The position numbers were made by a program, and so were the translations under genes. Below are positions 20,621-29,565 of a stretch of 64,000 nt of DNA, piece after piece. The notes under the pieces are model-generated. The model had not been told where the DNA came from. It searched no databases and saw nothing but the letters and a program-made list of their open reading frames with translations. Location: positions 1,984,001 to 2,048,000 of the forward strand of contig NZ_CP022132.1 of NCBI RefSeq assembly GCF_002211785.1, given 5' to 3'. The first letter of the stretch is position 1; each line of letters begins with the position of its first letter. Source of the stretch: Francisella halioticida. GTDB lineage: Bacteria; Pseudomonadota; Gammaproteobacteria; Francisellales; Francisellaceae.

Positions 20621-21187
20621 ATGCTTAATCAAATTACAGAAATAACTACCCCATTTATATCTAAAATTGAAAAATCACAATGTTTAGAAGAAAAAAAAGA
20701 AGTAGTAAAAGAAATGCTTCTAAAGCTATATAAAACAAAAGATACTTGGTTTAACTTATCTTTTTTTAGAAAAAATATTGATGACGACAGATTCTACATT
20801 TTACCTATACACTTAAATGCCAAAGATGAGCATTGCTTAAGCATACAAGCATGGGGAGCACACTACACAACTCCTATTCATAATCATGATACCTGGTCTT
20901 CATCGATAACAATACAAGGTTTAGAAACTCAATACTTGTATGGTAGTATAGCTAAACCATACCCATCTAAGCATAAACTCCCAAAAGCTAAACCAATGTT
21001 ATTTAATGAAGGGACTACAATAGAGTTAGATAGAAATGAGCTCCACCAAGTTGAAAATCATACAAATGATATAGCAATATCCATCGTGTTTTTTATGAAG
21101 CATCCAGATACTACAGATAGAATAAAGGTTAACCTAGAAAATAATAATGTTACATACTGGAAGGATAATCCAAAGATATTAGACTAA
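20621..21187 (+). CDS. cysteine dioxygenase-like cupin protein
   Basis: This 188-residue cupin has the pattern of the cysteine dioxygenase type I family: SIQAWGAHYTTPIHNHDTW near residue 85-105 with two metal-binding histidines, GLETQYLYGS, and ELHQVENHTND with the third histidine near 145. Such enzymes oxidise cysteine or related thiols with non-heme iron. The substrate cannot be set from sequence. It begins 58 bases after the IS and converges on acnA with a 22-base gap. The ATG at 20621 has no strong ribosome site visible. Confidence 0.75.
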   Translation: MLNQITEITTPFISKIEKSQCLEEKKEVVKEMLLKLYKTKDTWFNLSFFRKNIDDDRFYILPIHLNAKDEHCLSIQAWGAHYTTPIHNHDTWSSSITIQGLETQYLYGSIAKPYPSKHKLPKAKPMLFNEGTTIELDRNELHQVENHTNDIAISIVFFMKHPDTTDRIKVNLENNNVTYWKDNPKILD

Positions 21188-21209
21188 CATCTAATAAAAA
21201 GAGAAAAAA

Positions 21210-24014
21210 CTATTTAAATATTTTCTTAAAGAAATTTGCCATTTTAGCAAATGGACAAGATGTTTCTGAAGAGCACTCTGATGAAGGTTTTGATTCAGTA
21301 GCACTAGAGCTTTGGGAAGTATCAGATGACATCATGTCTTTTAAAACAGTTTGTAAAATACCACCATTTTTCAGATAATCAACATCAACATCTGCATCCA
21401 AACGTGCTAAAGCTTCAAATGTTGTTGTATGAGCAGTCTCAGGATGTACAGCTTCAACAACAACTCTTTGACGCGGCTGAATATTATTTAAGTTTTTGAT
21501 ATTAAACATTTCAGAACCATCTAAACCAAGAGTTTTAGCACTTTGTCCATCAACATATTCAAGAGGTAATACACCCATACCTACTAGATTTGATCTATGA
21601 ATCCTTTCATAGCTCTCAGCAATAACAGCTTTAACACCTAGTAAGAAAGTACCTTTAGCTGCCCAGTCACGAGATGAACCAGTTCCATACTCTTTACCTG
21701 CTAAAATAACTAATGGAACATCTTTCTCTTTATACTTCATTGCAGCATCAAATAGATATTGTTGAGAACCATCGAAATGATACTTAGTAAAACCACCTTC
21801 AACATTATCTAAAAGTAGGTTACGAATACGAATATTTGCAAAAGTACCTCTCATCATAACCTCATGGTTACCACGACGAGAACCATATGAGTTAAAGTCT
21901 TTTTTCTCAACCCCATGTGATTTTAAATATTGTCCCGCAGGATACTCTTCTGGTATTGCACCAGCTGGCGATATATGGTCTGTAGTTACAGAATCACCTA
22001 ACATCAAAAGAGTCCTAGCGCCTTTGATATCAAGATTATCATTACCCTCTGCAAACTTTTCAAAGAAGCTAGGGCACTGAATATAAGTGGAAGATTTATC
22101 AAACTCATATAGCTTACCTTCAGGAGCATCAAGTTTTTGCCAATCTTGTGTACCATCAAGTACTGTCGCATATGCTTTCTCAAACATTGCTGAATTAATC
22201 ACATCAGATTGAATAGCTGCAATTTCTTCAGTAGTTGGCCATACATCTGCGAGATACACTTTATTACCTTCAGCATCAACTCCAATAGCATCTTCAACCA
22301 GATCAAAATCAACTGTACCAACTAAAGCATAAGCTACAACATGAATTGGTGATGCTAAATAATTCGCTTTAACGTAAGGGTTAATACGTCCTTCAAAGTT
22401 ACGGTTGCCAGAACTTACAGAAGCTACTACAAGATCTGCCTCATCAATTGCATCAACTACAGGCTGATCTAATGGTCCTGAGTTACCAATACATGTAGTA
22501 CAACCATAACCAACCAAGTTAAAGCCTAAATTTTCAAGTTCTGGAAGTAAATTAGCTTTCTCTAAATATTGAGTCACAACCTGTGATCCAGGAGCTAAAG
22601 AAGTCTTAACAAAAGGCTTAACTTTTAAGCCTTTTTCATTTGCCTTTTTAGCAAGCAAACCTGCACCTAAAAGTAATGATGGATTTGATGTGTTTGTACA
22701 TGATGTAATTGCAGCAATAGCAAGTGAACCATGTGTAATAGACTCATCAAGACCTTTTACCTCTACAGATTTTTCAATCTCTTCTTTAGATAGACCAAAG
22801 CCATGTAAACCTTGCTCATGGACTAAAGCTTCTGCAAAGGCTTTCTTCATATCATGGAAAGCAACTCTATCTTGTGGACGCTTAGGTCCTGCAAGGTTAG
22901 ACCCAACTTCAGATAAATCAATTTCTACAGCGCTAGAATATTCTGGCTCTTCAGCTGGGTTTTCTCTGAATAGTAACTGTTCTTTATACATCTCACGCGC
23001 AGCATCTACAAGCTCACTACGGTTAGTGTTATTAAAGAAATCTAAAGTAACTTCATCAACAGGGAAGAAACCAATAGTAGCACCATACTCTGGAGCCATA
23101 TTTGCAATAGTAGCTCTATCTGGTAGAGACAAACTCTCTAAACCTTCACCATAATACTCTACAAACTTACCTACTACACCGTGCTTTCTAAGTACTTCAG
23201 TAATTTTTAGAACCAAATCAGTAGCTGTTACCCCAGTTTTTAGTTTACCAGTAAGTTTTACACCAACAACATCAGGAAGTACCATATAGTATGGTTGACC
23301 AAGCATTACAGCCTCGGCCTCAATACCGCCAACACCCCAACCTACTACACCAACACCATTGATCATAGTAGTATGAGAATCTGTACCAACTAACGTATCT
23401 GGATAAATTATACTTTCACCGTCTATATTTTTAACCAATGCACCTTTTGCAAGATACTCTAGGTTCACTTGGTGGATAATACCCATTCCTGGTGGTACAA
23501 CTGTGAAATCATCAAATGCTTTTTGTGCCCATTTAAGTAAGCTATATCTTTCACCGTTTCTTTCAAACTCTTTTGCTACGTTCTGCGCTAATGCTGTTTT
23601 TGTACCATAGTAATCTACTTGAACAGAGTGGTCGATAACCATGGCTGTATCTACAAGGGGATTAATTTTATCAGCATTCCCACCAGCATCTTTGATAGCT
23701 TTTCTCATAGCCGCTAAATCAACTACTGCTGGAACACCTGTAAAATCTTGCATTACAACTCTAGCAGGCATATGTGGAACCTCAGGTCTAGAACTAGCTT
23801 TTGCATCCCAGTCTAGTACCTTATTCATATCTTCTTCTTTTACCTTGTAACCATCGATATTTCTTAGTTGGTTTTCAAGTAATACTCTTATTGAATATGG
23901 CAGACGATTTACATCTTTACCAAGTTCTTGAGAAAGTTTCTTTAAGCTATATAGAGAATATTTATTTCCTTTATCTTCTATCTGCAGCTTAGTGATATTT
24001 TTAATATCAGACAT
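21210..24014 (-). CDS. acnA: aconitate hydratase A
   Basis: This 934-residue TCA-cycle aconitase isomerises citrate to isocitrate with a [4Fe-4S] cluster. The cluster cysteines are in AITSCTNTSNPS and GYGCTTCIGNSGPL. Other marks are DSHTTMINGVGVVGWGVGG and the swivel-domain motif KEYGTGSSRDWAAKGTFLLG. It exceeds the usual roughly 890 residues because of a C-terminal tail of about 40 residues rich in Ser, Thr and Cys that ends in a basic, hydrophobic MANFFKKIFK. It is transcribed alone, adjacent to pilT as in other Francisella. Function certain; the tail's role is unknown. Confidence 0.97.
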   Translation of the reverse strand: MSDIKNITKLQIEDKGNKYSLYSLKKLSQELGKDVNRLPYSIRVLLENQLRNIDGYKVKEEDMNKVLDWDAKASSRPEVPHMPARVVMQDFTGVPAVVDLAAMRKAIKDAGGNADKINPLVDTAMVIDHSVQVDYYGTKTALAQNVAKEFERNGERYSLLKWAQKAFDDFTVVPPGMGIIHQVNLEYLAKGALVKNIDGESIIYPDTLVGTDSHTTMINGVGVVGWGVGGIEAEAVMLGQPYYMVLPDVVGVKLTGKLKTGVTATDLVLKITEVLRKHGVVGKFVEYYGEGLESLSLPDRATIANMAPEYGATIGFFPVDEVTLDFFNNTNRSELVDAAREMYKEQLLFRENPAEEPEYSSAVEIDLSEVGSNLAGPKRPQDRVAFHDMKKAFAEALVHEQGLHGFGLSKEEIEKSVEVKGLDESITHGSLAIAAITSCTNTSNPSLLLGAGLLAKKANEKGLKVKPFVKTSLAPGSQVVTQYLEKANLLPELENLGFNLVGYGCTTCIGNSGPLDQPVVDAIDEADLVVASVSSGNRNFEGRINPYVKANYLASPIHVVAYALVGTVDFDLVEDAIGVDAEGNKVYLADVWPTTEEIAAIQSDVINSAMFEKAYATVLDGTQDWQKLDAPEGKLYEFDKSSTYIQCPSFFEKFAEGNDNLDIKGARTLLMLGDSVTTDHISPAGAIPEEYPAGQYLKSHGVEKKDFNSYGSRRGNHEVMMRGTFANIRIRNLLLDNVEGGFTKYHFDGSQQYLFDAAMKYKEKDVPLVILAGKEYGTGSSRDWAAKGTFLLGVKAVIAESYERIHRSNLVGMGVLPLEYVDGQSAKTLGLDGSEMFNIKNLNNIQPRQRVVVEAVHPETAHTTTFEALARLDADVDVDYLKNGGILQTVLKDMMSSDTSQSSSATESKPSSECSSETSCPFAKMANFFKKIFK

Positions 24015-24539
24015 GCTTTAACCTCCGTAGATACCATATTTTTTTTGCATACAGGTACATTTTAACCTGTAAAAGCTTATTTGTATATAAAATAAACCTC
24101 TTCAAAGCTTTGATTTTAACTCCTCTCTTTATATAGAACTGCTTAAAAAAATATTATCTTTAATTTAAGATATCTAACTTCTTATGCCACAATTACCAAA
24201 ATTTTTGGATATATTTATCAATTATTCTAAGCTACATTATAATAATACCCTTTTAGAAAAACTTTGATAAAAAACCTTAAGTCTAAAAGAAGGAGAATTA
24301 AAAGTAGAAAACATAAAACCCTATATAATTTCAAAGGAGCTATACAAAAATAACAAATGGCACTAACTAAAAACAGTTATACAAAATAATAACTCTAGCT
24401 AAATTAACTGGTAATTGAATTAGGTTTTATAGTAAATTCTGCTTATGTCTTATAAGCTCGAAGAACATCAGAATTAAGTAAAGATGAAGCTAATAAGATT
24501 ACATCAAATCAAGTTTTGACATATCGCTTTTTTATAAGG
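24015..24539. other. 525-bp gap: acnA upstream region plus anonymous AT-rich sequence
   Basis: The part next to 24014 should carry the acnA promoter and leader (an AACCTCCG run, i.e. CGGAGGTT on the coding strand, lies about 5 bases before the start). The rest, 24240-24539, has short plus-strand readings such as VENIKPYIISKELYKNNKWH after a GAAGGAGAA, each ended by stops. It may be decayed coding sequence, but I recognise no family. Confidence 0.4.
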
Positions 24540-24974
24540 CTAAACCCAATTTTTCACTTGATCTTTTTTAACGCACACAGCCCCTAATGCTATCTTATTA
24601 TTTGCTTGCATATAAGTTAGCTTATCAGCAGGTACAGACTCTTTTTTAACAGAAAAAGTTTTAGGATTTATTAGTAATACTGTAACTGTTTGACAACCCC
24701 CTTTTCTATCGCAGGTAGCCTGAGGCAATTTAGGGCCAAAACTTAGTTCACCAATAGTAGAAGGAATTACATAACCATCTGGACAAGTTATTTTAACTTG
24801 ATTAATAGATAAATTTAAAGCTCCTAGTTCTGATCCATATGCACCTGGTTTAAATCCTGATCTTGCATAATCTCCTGTAAATAAAACAGTTTGACTTGTT
24901 TCATTATTTCCCTTAGAACAAGCAGCTAAACTAGTAATTATTAATACTATTAATATATATTTTACACCTCGCAT
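24540..24974 (-). CDS. putative lipoprotein, paralogue of the next gene
   Basis: This 144-residue exported protein has a short hydrophobic signal with the lipobox LAAC at residues 16-19 or so, so it is probably anchored in an envelope membrane. The mature part has TVLFTGDYARSGFKPGAYGS, KITCPDGYVIPS, FGPKLPQATCDRKGGCQTV and GAVCVKKDQVKNWV. The same pattern of Cys, Gly and VKKDQ(V/I)K(N/D)W occurs in the 222-residue protein encoded 45 bases upstream, so the two are tandem duplicates. I recognise no known domain; the family may be Francisella-specific. Confidence 0.7.
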   Translation of the reverse strand: MRGVKYILIVLIITSLAACSKGNNETSQTVLFTGDYARSGFKPGAYGSELGALNLSINQVKITCPDGYVIPSTIGELSFGPKLPQATCDRKGGCQTVTVLLINPKTFSVKKESVPADKLTYMQANNKIALGAVCVKKDQVKNWV

Positions 24975-25019
24975 AAATTTCCTTAACTCTTATCATCAAA
25001 TAAATTCTAAATTTAAAAA

Positions 25020-25688
25020 TTATTTCCAATCTTTTATTTGATCTTTTTTAACACATATAGCTCCAACTCCATCTTTATCATTTTTAACTAAACTAATTAC
25101 AGAATTTTTAGCTTCATTTCGTGCCTGAGCAAAAAAACCAATCCCATTGATATACATGTCAAAAAAAACATCGCAACCTTCCTGTCTATTACATCTAAGG
25201 GTCTCGCTTTGAGAGCCAAAATCAGTAATTACAATATTCGGAAAGATAGCAAAACCACTAGGACATGTCACCTTTACTGACTTTTTTGTAAGGTCTAAAG
25301 ATACGTCACCACTAGAATAGTTCCCAACAACAAACCCTAGCTTAATATAGTTTCCTTTAAATATAATATCTTGAGCTAGCTTTTTTTTCTCTTTAGTATG
25401 TGTATCTTTAGTATGTGTATCTTTAGTATGTGTATCTTTAGTATGTGTATCTTTAGTATGTGTATCTTTAGTATGTATATCTTTAGTATGTGTATTCAAA
25501 TTAATAAAAATTATTTTATTATTATAATGCTTATTCGGAACTACCTTAGGCTTGGGATGGTTTTGATTTAGCATGGTTTCTTGTCTTATATATTTTTCCT
25601 CTTTAATATATACAACTAAGCCAACCACAATAAATATTACTAAAAAAACCAAAAACCATTTAATTATAATTTTCATAAACTTCCTCAA
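25020..25688 (-). CDS. membrane-anchored exported protein with THTKD tandem repeats
   Basis: This 222-residue protein has one N-terminal transmembrane helix (WFLVFLVIFIVVGLVVYI, about residues 11-28), a hydrophilic linker with seven five-residue repeats of the THTKD type (about residues 65-100), and a C-terminal domain: DIIFKGNYIKLGFVVGNYSS, KVTCPSGFAIFP, ETLRCNRQEGCDVF, GAICVKKDQIKDWK. That domain is paralogous to the lipoprotein encoded immediately downstream. The linker probably spaces the domain away from the membrane. Function unknown. Confidence 0.7.
   Translation of the reverse strand: MRKFMKIIIKWFLVFLVIFIVVGLVVYIKEEKYIRQETMLNQNHPKPKVVPNKHYNNKIIFINLNTHTKDIHTKDTHTKDTHTKDTHTKDTHTKDTHTKEKKKLAQDIIFKGNYIKLGFVVGNYSSGDVSLDLTKKSVKVTCPSGFAIFPNIVITDFGSQSETLRCNRQEGCDVFFDMYINGIGFFAQARNEAKNSVISLVKNDKDGVGAICVKKDQIKDWK
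25391..25495. repeat. 15-bp tandem repeat (VNTR), seven copies, in frame
   Basis: Seven consecutive units of CTTTAGTATGTGTAT occupy 105 bases. Only the sixth (25466-25480) differs, reading CTTTAGTATGTATAT. Each unit encodes five residues of the THTKD repeat on the minus strand, so copy-number changes keep the frame and only lengthen or shorten the linker. Near identity of the units implies recent expansion by slippage. Confidence 0.95.
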
Positions 25689-25708
25689 TTATTTTTTTCA
25701 AAATACTA

Positions 25709-26590
25709 TCAACATCTTAACAAAGATATATCTAGTCTACCTTTTTTAAATGGCGGGCACCATAGATAACTAGTTTGAATGATTTTAGAAAATTTAAACA
25801 CTCCGTCTATTATGCCATCATTGCCACCAAGCATATTCCCCATCTGTAGATTAAAAGATCTAAATGAAGGAGCAAATGCTGAAAACATAAAACCACCTTC
25901 TAAACTATCATCTGACCAAGGCATAGATTTTCTCAGAAGCAATGCTTCTGGTTCAAAATTCTCTTTTGCAGATCTTTTCACATGAGCAAAATCTTTTAAA
26001 TTTTTAAATTGATGTGAGTCGTCTAGCGACCTACCTATGCATTCTTCTTTCCGTGTTTGGCTAGCACTATTTAACCAATCAAAATCATGTAACCACTGTT
26101 GAAGCACCCAAAAACTTGATCCTTCTAGGCTTCCATCCATAGCTATAGCAGCAGGGACTTCTTCTTCACCTTTTGGGTTTTCTATTCCATCTTCAAAACC
26201 AGAAAGATCATATTTACCATGATATATATAGCTTGAAATATTTTTTTCAAAAGAAAAATAATCGCTAAGAGCTTTTCTAATATTTGCAGCATTATGAAAT
26301 AACTCACCCATGTCATCATTTCGCAACCACAACACTAAATCATAACCATCATTATCTGACATTCTTTCATTATTAAATTTAGCTCTTTGATAGTTTTCAT
26401 CTTTAGGTATATTAAACATCTCTAAAAGATCTCCACCAAAACCTGCGACTGCACTTTTACCATCAACAAATCTTTGTAATACCTTTAAGCCGAACTTTAT
26501 ATCTACGCCTTTTTTTAGATTAAACATCATATACTTCGCTGATGAAGGTAGGTTTTCTACTATCCCTAATTGATATTTTATTATCTGCAT
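25709..26590 (-). CDS. Dyp-type heme peroxidase
   Basis: This 293-residue dye-decolorising-peroxidase family protein is close in size to YfeX. Signature parts are the catalytic GFEDGIENP motif near residue 150 (distal Asp), DFAHVKRSAKENF with a candidate proximal heme His near residue 217, and the C-terminal GFMFSAFAPSFRSFNLQM with the conserved Arg. No signal peptide or encapsulin gene is present, so it is probably cytoplasmic. Family members use peroxide to oxidise various substrates. It lies 20 bases upstream of the repeat-bearing exported protein gene on the same strand, but co-transcription need not mean a shared function. Confidence 0.85.
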   Translation of the reverse strand: MQIIKYQLGIVENLPSSAKYMMFNLKKGVDIKFGLKVLQRFVDGKSAVAGFGGDLLEMFNIPKDENYQRAKFNNERMSDNDGYDLVLWLRNDDMGELFHNAANIRKALSDYFSFEKNISSYIYHGKYDLSGFEDGIENPKGEEEVPAAIAMDGSLEGSSFWVLQQWLHDFDWLNSASQTRKEECIGRSLDDSHQFKNLKDFAHVKRSAKENFEPEALLLRKSMPWSDDSLEGGFMFSAFAPSFRSFNLQMGNMLGGNDGIIDGVFKFSKIIQTSYLWCPPFKKGRLDISLLRC

Positions 26591-26660
26591 CCCAACTTTC
26601 TCTTATAAAATTGTTACTAATAGTTATAATATAAACAACAGCATCAAAACTCCACAAACA

Positions 26661-27038
26661 ATGTTAAAAAAACAAGTTATTTTCTTTGCCTTTGTTGGTA
26701 TTTTAGCTTCAATAACAAACTTTATTATCGTCTGGTTACTTGTTGAACTGAATATCTTTAAGCCATTAGTAGCTAATTTCTTTGCTTTTTTGATTGCTTT
26801 TAATATTAGCTATTTTGGTCATAGGTTTCTTACGTTCTCAACTACAACAAAATCTCATAAAAGAGCTGCTTCACAATTTTTTATAAATGTAATGATTGGC
26901 TTAGCTCTAAACGAATCTATTTACTATATACTGCTACATATTTTGAAAATACAGTATCTATTGGCTTTATTTATTACTATGGGACTGGTTGCTGTATATA
27001 CTTTTATTGTAAGTAAATTTTTAATCTTTAAAACCTAA
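26661..27038 (+). CDS. GtrA-family membrane protein
   Basis: This 125-residue protein has four predicted helices and the GtrA-family pattern: QVIFFAFVGILASITNFIIV at the start, FLIAFNISYFGHRFLTFS around residues 40-60, and the closing FIVSKFLIFK. GtrA-like proteins are thought to flip or present polyprenyl-linked sugars across the inner membrane. That fits the neighbouring lipid-linked glycosyltransferases: the broken flmK-like gene overlaps its 3' end by 4 bases on the other strand and flmF2-like follows. Confidence 0.82.
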   Translation: MLKKQVIFFAFVGILASITNFIIVWLLVELNIFKPLVANFFAFLIAFNISYFGHRFLTFSTTTKSHKRAASQFFINVMIGLALNESIYYILLHILKIQYLLALFITMGLVAVYTFIVSKFLIFKT

Positions 27039-28536
27039 ATTGAGATATTCCTATTTGCCACTAATGTTGCATAATTAGTTCTATCTAAAACAAAAAACTT
27101 ATTCTTATCAATATCTTTTTTATAATCTGTAAAAGCATGGTCTTTTTCTCTTAAATGTGTATTATGCTTATTTCTAATAATAATTAAATCTAATTTTTTT
27201 GAACTATTCCAAGTGCTTATAAATTCATCATAGGTCATCATATATTTTTTCGTACCTGAATTTTTAAAACTTTTAGCATAATCCAATTCTTGCTCATCAT
27301 TTATCATCACAGGTATTTTTTTAGTATAAAACCCTATTTCATAAAACCTATGGCTAGTATAAAGCTTAATATTTAGATACTTTTTAGCTATCAAATTTAT
27401 ATCATCTGCGAATTTTTCTACATTTTTACCATCTAAATACGCTCCCACCCAATAGCCAAAATTTGCTACAAATATCATCACTACAGAAAAACAAGCAACT
27501 ACCTTTTTAAGCTCTTGTTTTTTTTAATAGCCTTAACAAGAATAAATGTCGCGAGTATTGAAATAATAAATATTGGTAATAATAAAATTGCCACTTGCCA
27601 AATATATCCTCTAACCATAGGCAGGGCTAAAATTACTATGCTTGCTATAGGCAGTAAGGCAAATAAGAATGTTGGAACTATTATAGATAGCTTATCAAGT
27701 TTAGAAAAACTTCCTTTTGACAACTTATCAATATATATAGCTATCAATATTCCAAAAGGCAATATTAAAGGTGTTAAATAGCCAAACAGAAAAGACTTCG
27801 ACATAGCAAAAAATACAAAGATAAAACTTCCCCATATAAATAAAAACCACTCCAGTTTATTATTTTTTCTATCTTTGAAACTTTTCTTAGAGAAAAATTT
27901 TCTAAGAGCTTGAGGTAAAAAGAATGTCCAAGGGAAAAATGCAGCTATCGATGCAAGAAAATAAATAATAATAGAAACATCTCTATCCTGGGAGTTTGTT
28001 GCATATCTTAATACCTGTTGAACCATTATATAATAATAAGCAAACCCAGAATAACGATCATCTACAGCAACAATCCATGGTACAGATATAACCAACACTA
28101 TTATTAGTCCTAGATATAGCCTAATATCAAGTAATCTTTTCCACTCTAGCATTACTATAGAATATATTCCGACTATAGCCATAGGAAACACTATTCCCAT
28201 AAGTCCCTTTGTCATTACAGCTAACCCTGAAAAAACAAACGCTATAATAAGCCAGTAAGTACTCTTCCTATAGTTATCATCATACTTTAAACTTATCCAA
28301 TAGCTGAGCAAAGTTAAATTTAAAAATACAGCTATACCTAGGTCTATATCCAAATATCTACCAACAAATAAAATCATTATTGTTGTCATTGTAATAACAG
28401 TAGATAATATAGCTACGGCTCTAGATTTTAAAACAAGACGAACGGCATAATAAACAAATATTAGACAAAATAGTAATAAAACTGGATTAACTAAACGTGC
28501 ACTCCAAGTATTTAAAACCTTTTCAAAAGAAGATAT
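27035..28536 (-). pseudogene. flmK: ArnT/FlmK-like lipid A glycosyltransferase, truncated and frameshifted
   Basis: This is a polytopic glycosyltransferase of the PMT/ArnT superfamily. From 28536 the frame gives SSFEKVLNTWSARLVNPVLL, GRYLDIDLGIAVFLN, VMTKGLMGIVFP, PFGILIAIYIDK and several helices, ending at a stop in an A/T run at 27499. A frameshift then leads into the periplasmic C-terminal part ending at 27035. The first 70-90 residues, which hold the acidic catalytic loop, are missing, and there is no room for them before the divergent flmF2-like gene. In Francisella FlmK adds an amino-sugar to lipid A. Homology to FlmK is inferred from class and neighbour. Confidence 0.75.
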
Positions 28537-28592
28537 TTAGTATAGAATCTGATCTATGACTGTGTGAACCACTCTCAAATGGATTTAATAAG

Positions 28593-29540
28593 ATGAAATT
28601 GGTTAGTATTATTATTCCTGTCAAAGATGAACATGATGGCTTAGAACACCTCTTTAATAGACTTATACCTATTGTTGAGAAGCTTCCAGTCAAGTATGAA
28701 CTTGTTTTTATAAATGATGGCAGCACAGATAGCACCCTTTATGATTTACTACAAAGACAAAAAATAAATCAAAATATAAAGATTGTAGATCTCTCAAGAA
28801 ACTTTGGTAAAGAAGCTGCTTTATATGCAGGTTTTGATAATTGCTCAGGCGATGCTGCAATTTCTATAGATGCTGACTTACAAGATCCTCCAGAATTAAT
28901 TACAGATATGATTAAGCATTGGTTAGATGGCTATGAAGTTGTTACTGCCGTTAGAGAAAATAGGGAAACCGATAGCAACACAAAGAAAAAAACTGCTGGT
29001 ATTTTTTACAAGCTTATAAATAAAATAAGTGATGATACAAAATTAATACCTAATGCTGGAGATTATAGATTACTTAATCGTCAAGCAATTGATGCTTTCT
29101 TATCTTTGGAAGAAAAAATTAGATTTAATAAAGGTCTATTTGCCTGGATAGGATTTAAAGAAAAAATTCTTTATCACAAAAGAGAATCTCGTATTGCTGG
29201 TGAAACCAAGTGGAATTATTTTAAACTTTTTAAATTTTCTATAGATGGAATAACTAGCTTTAGCAAAGCTCCTTTAGAAATTTGGTCATATCTAGGGATA
29301 TTTGTTGCGCTAATAGCTTTTTTATATGGCCTTTTTATAATTGCCAAAGTAATTTTGTTTGGTATACATGTTCCTGGATATGCGTCAATAATAACTATTT
29401 TATTATTTCTTAGTGGTTTACAAATGATCAGTATTGGCATACTTGGAAAATATATAGGTAGAATATTTATAGAATCGAAACATCGCCCTGTTTATATAAT
29501 GAAAAAACTTTATATAAATAGTGAAAATAAAAAGCATTAA
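28593..29540 (+). CDS. flmF2: family 2 glycosyltransferase (undecaprenyl-phosphate sugar transferase, FlmF2/ArnC-like)
   Basis: This 315-residue inner-membrane GT2 enzyme has the nucleotide-sugar domain IIIPVKDEHDGLEHLF, ELVFINDGSTDSTL, SRNFGKEAALYAGFD, ISIDADLQDPPELI, and the acceptor-side KRESRIAGETKWNYF, followed by two transmembrane helices near residues 230-290. Such proteins load a sugar onto undecaprenyl phosphate for transfer to lipid A. In Francisella FlmF2 supplies the donor for FlmK. Here it is intact but divergent from an inactivated flmK-like gene. The class is certain; the FlmF2 identity is likely. Confidence 0.82.
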   Translation: MKLVSIIIPVKDEHDGLEHLFNRLIPIVEKLPVKYELVFINDGSTDSTLYDLLQRQKINQNIKIVDLSRNFGKEAALYAGFDNCSGDAAISIDADLQDPPELITDMIKHWLDGYEVVTAVRENRETDSNTKKKTAGIFYKLINKISDDTKLIPNAGDYRLLNRQAIDAFLSLEEKIRFNKGLFAWIGFKEKILYHKRESRIAGETKWNYFKLFKFSIDGITSFSKAPLEIWSYLGIFVALIAFLYGLFIIAKVILFGIHVPGYASIITILLFLSGLQMISIGILGKYIGRIFIESKHRPVYIMKKLYINSENKKH

Positions 29541-29565
29541 AATAGAAACATAACTGCTTCAAATC

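Noticed and set aside
22690-23154. Open frame opposite acnA
   Set aside because: It is the antisense shadow of a certain gene with no ribosome site or recognisable domain.
25391-25495. CRISPR-like array
   Set aside because: The units are directly adjacent 15-mers without spacers and lie inside a coding frame; it is a VNTR.
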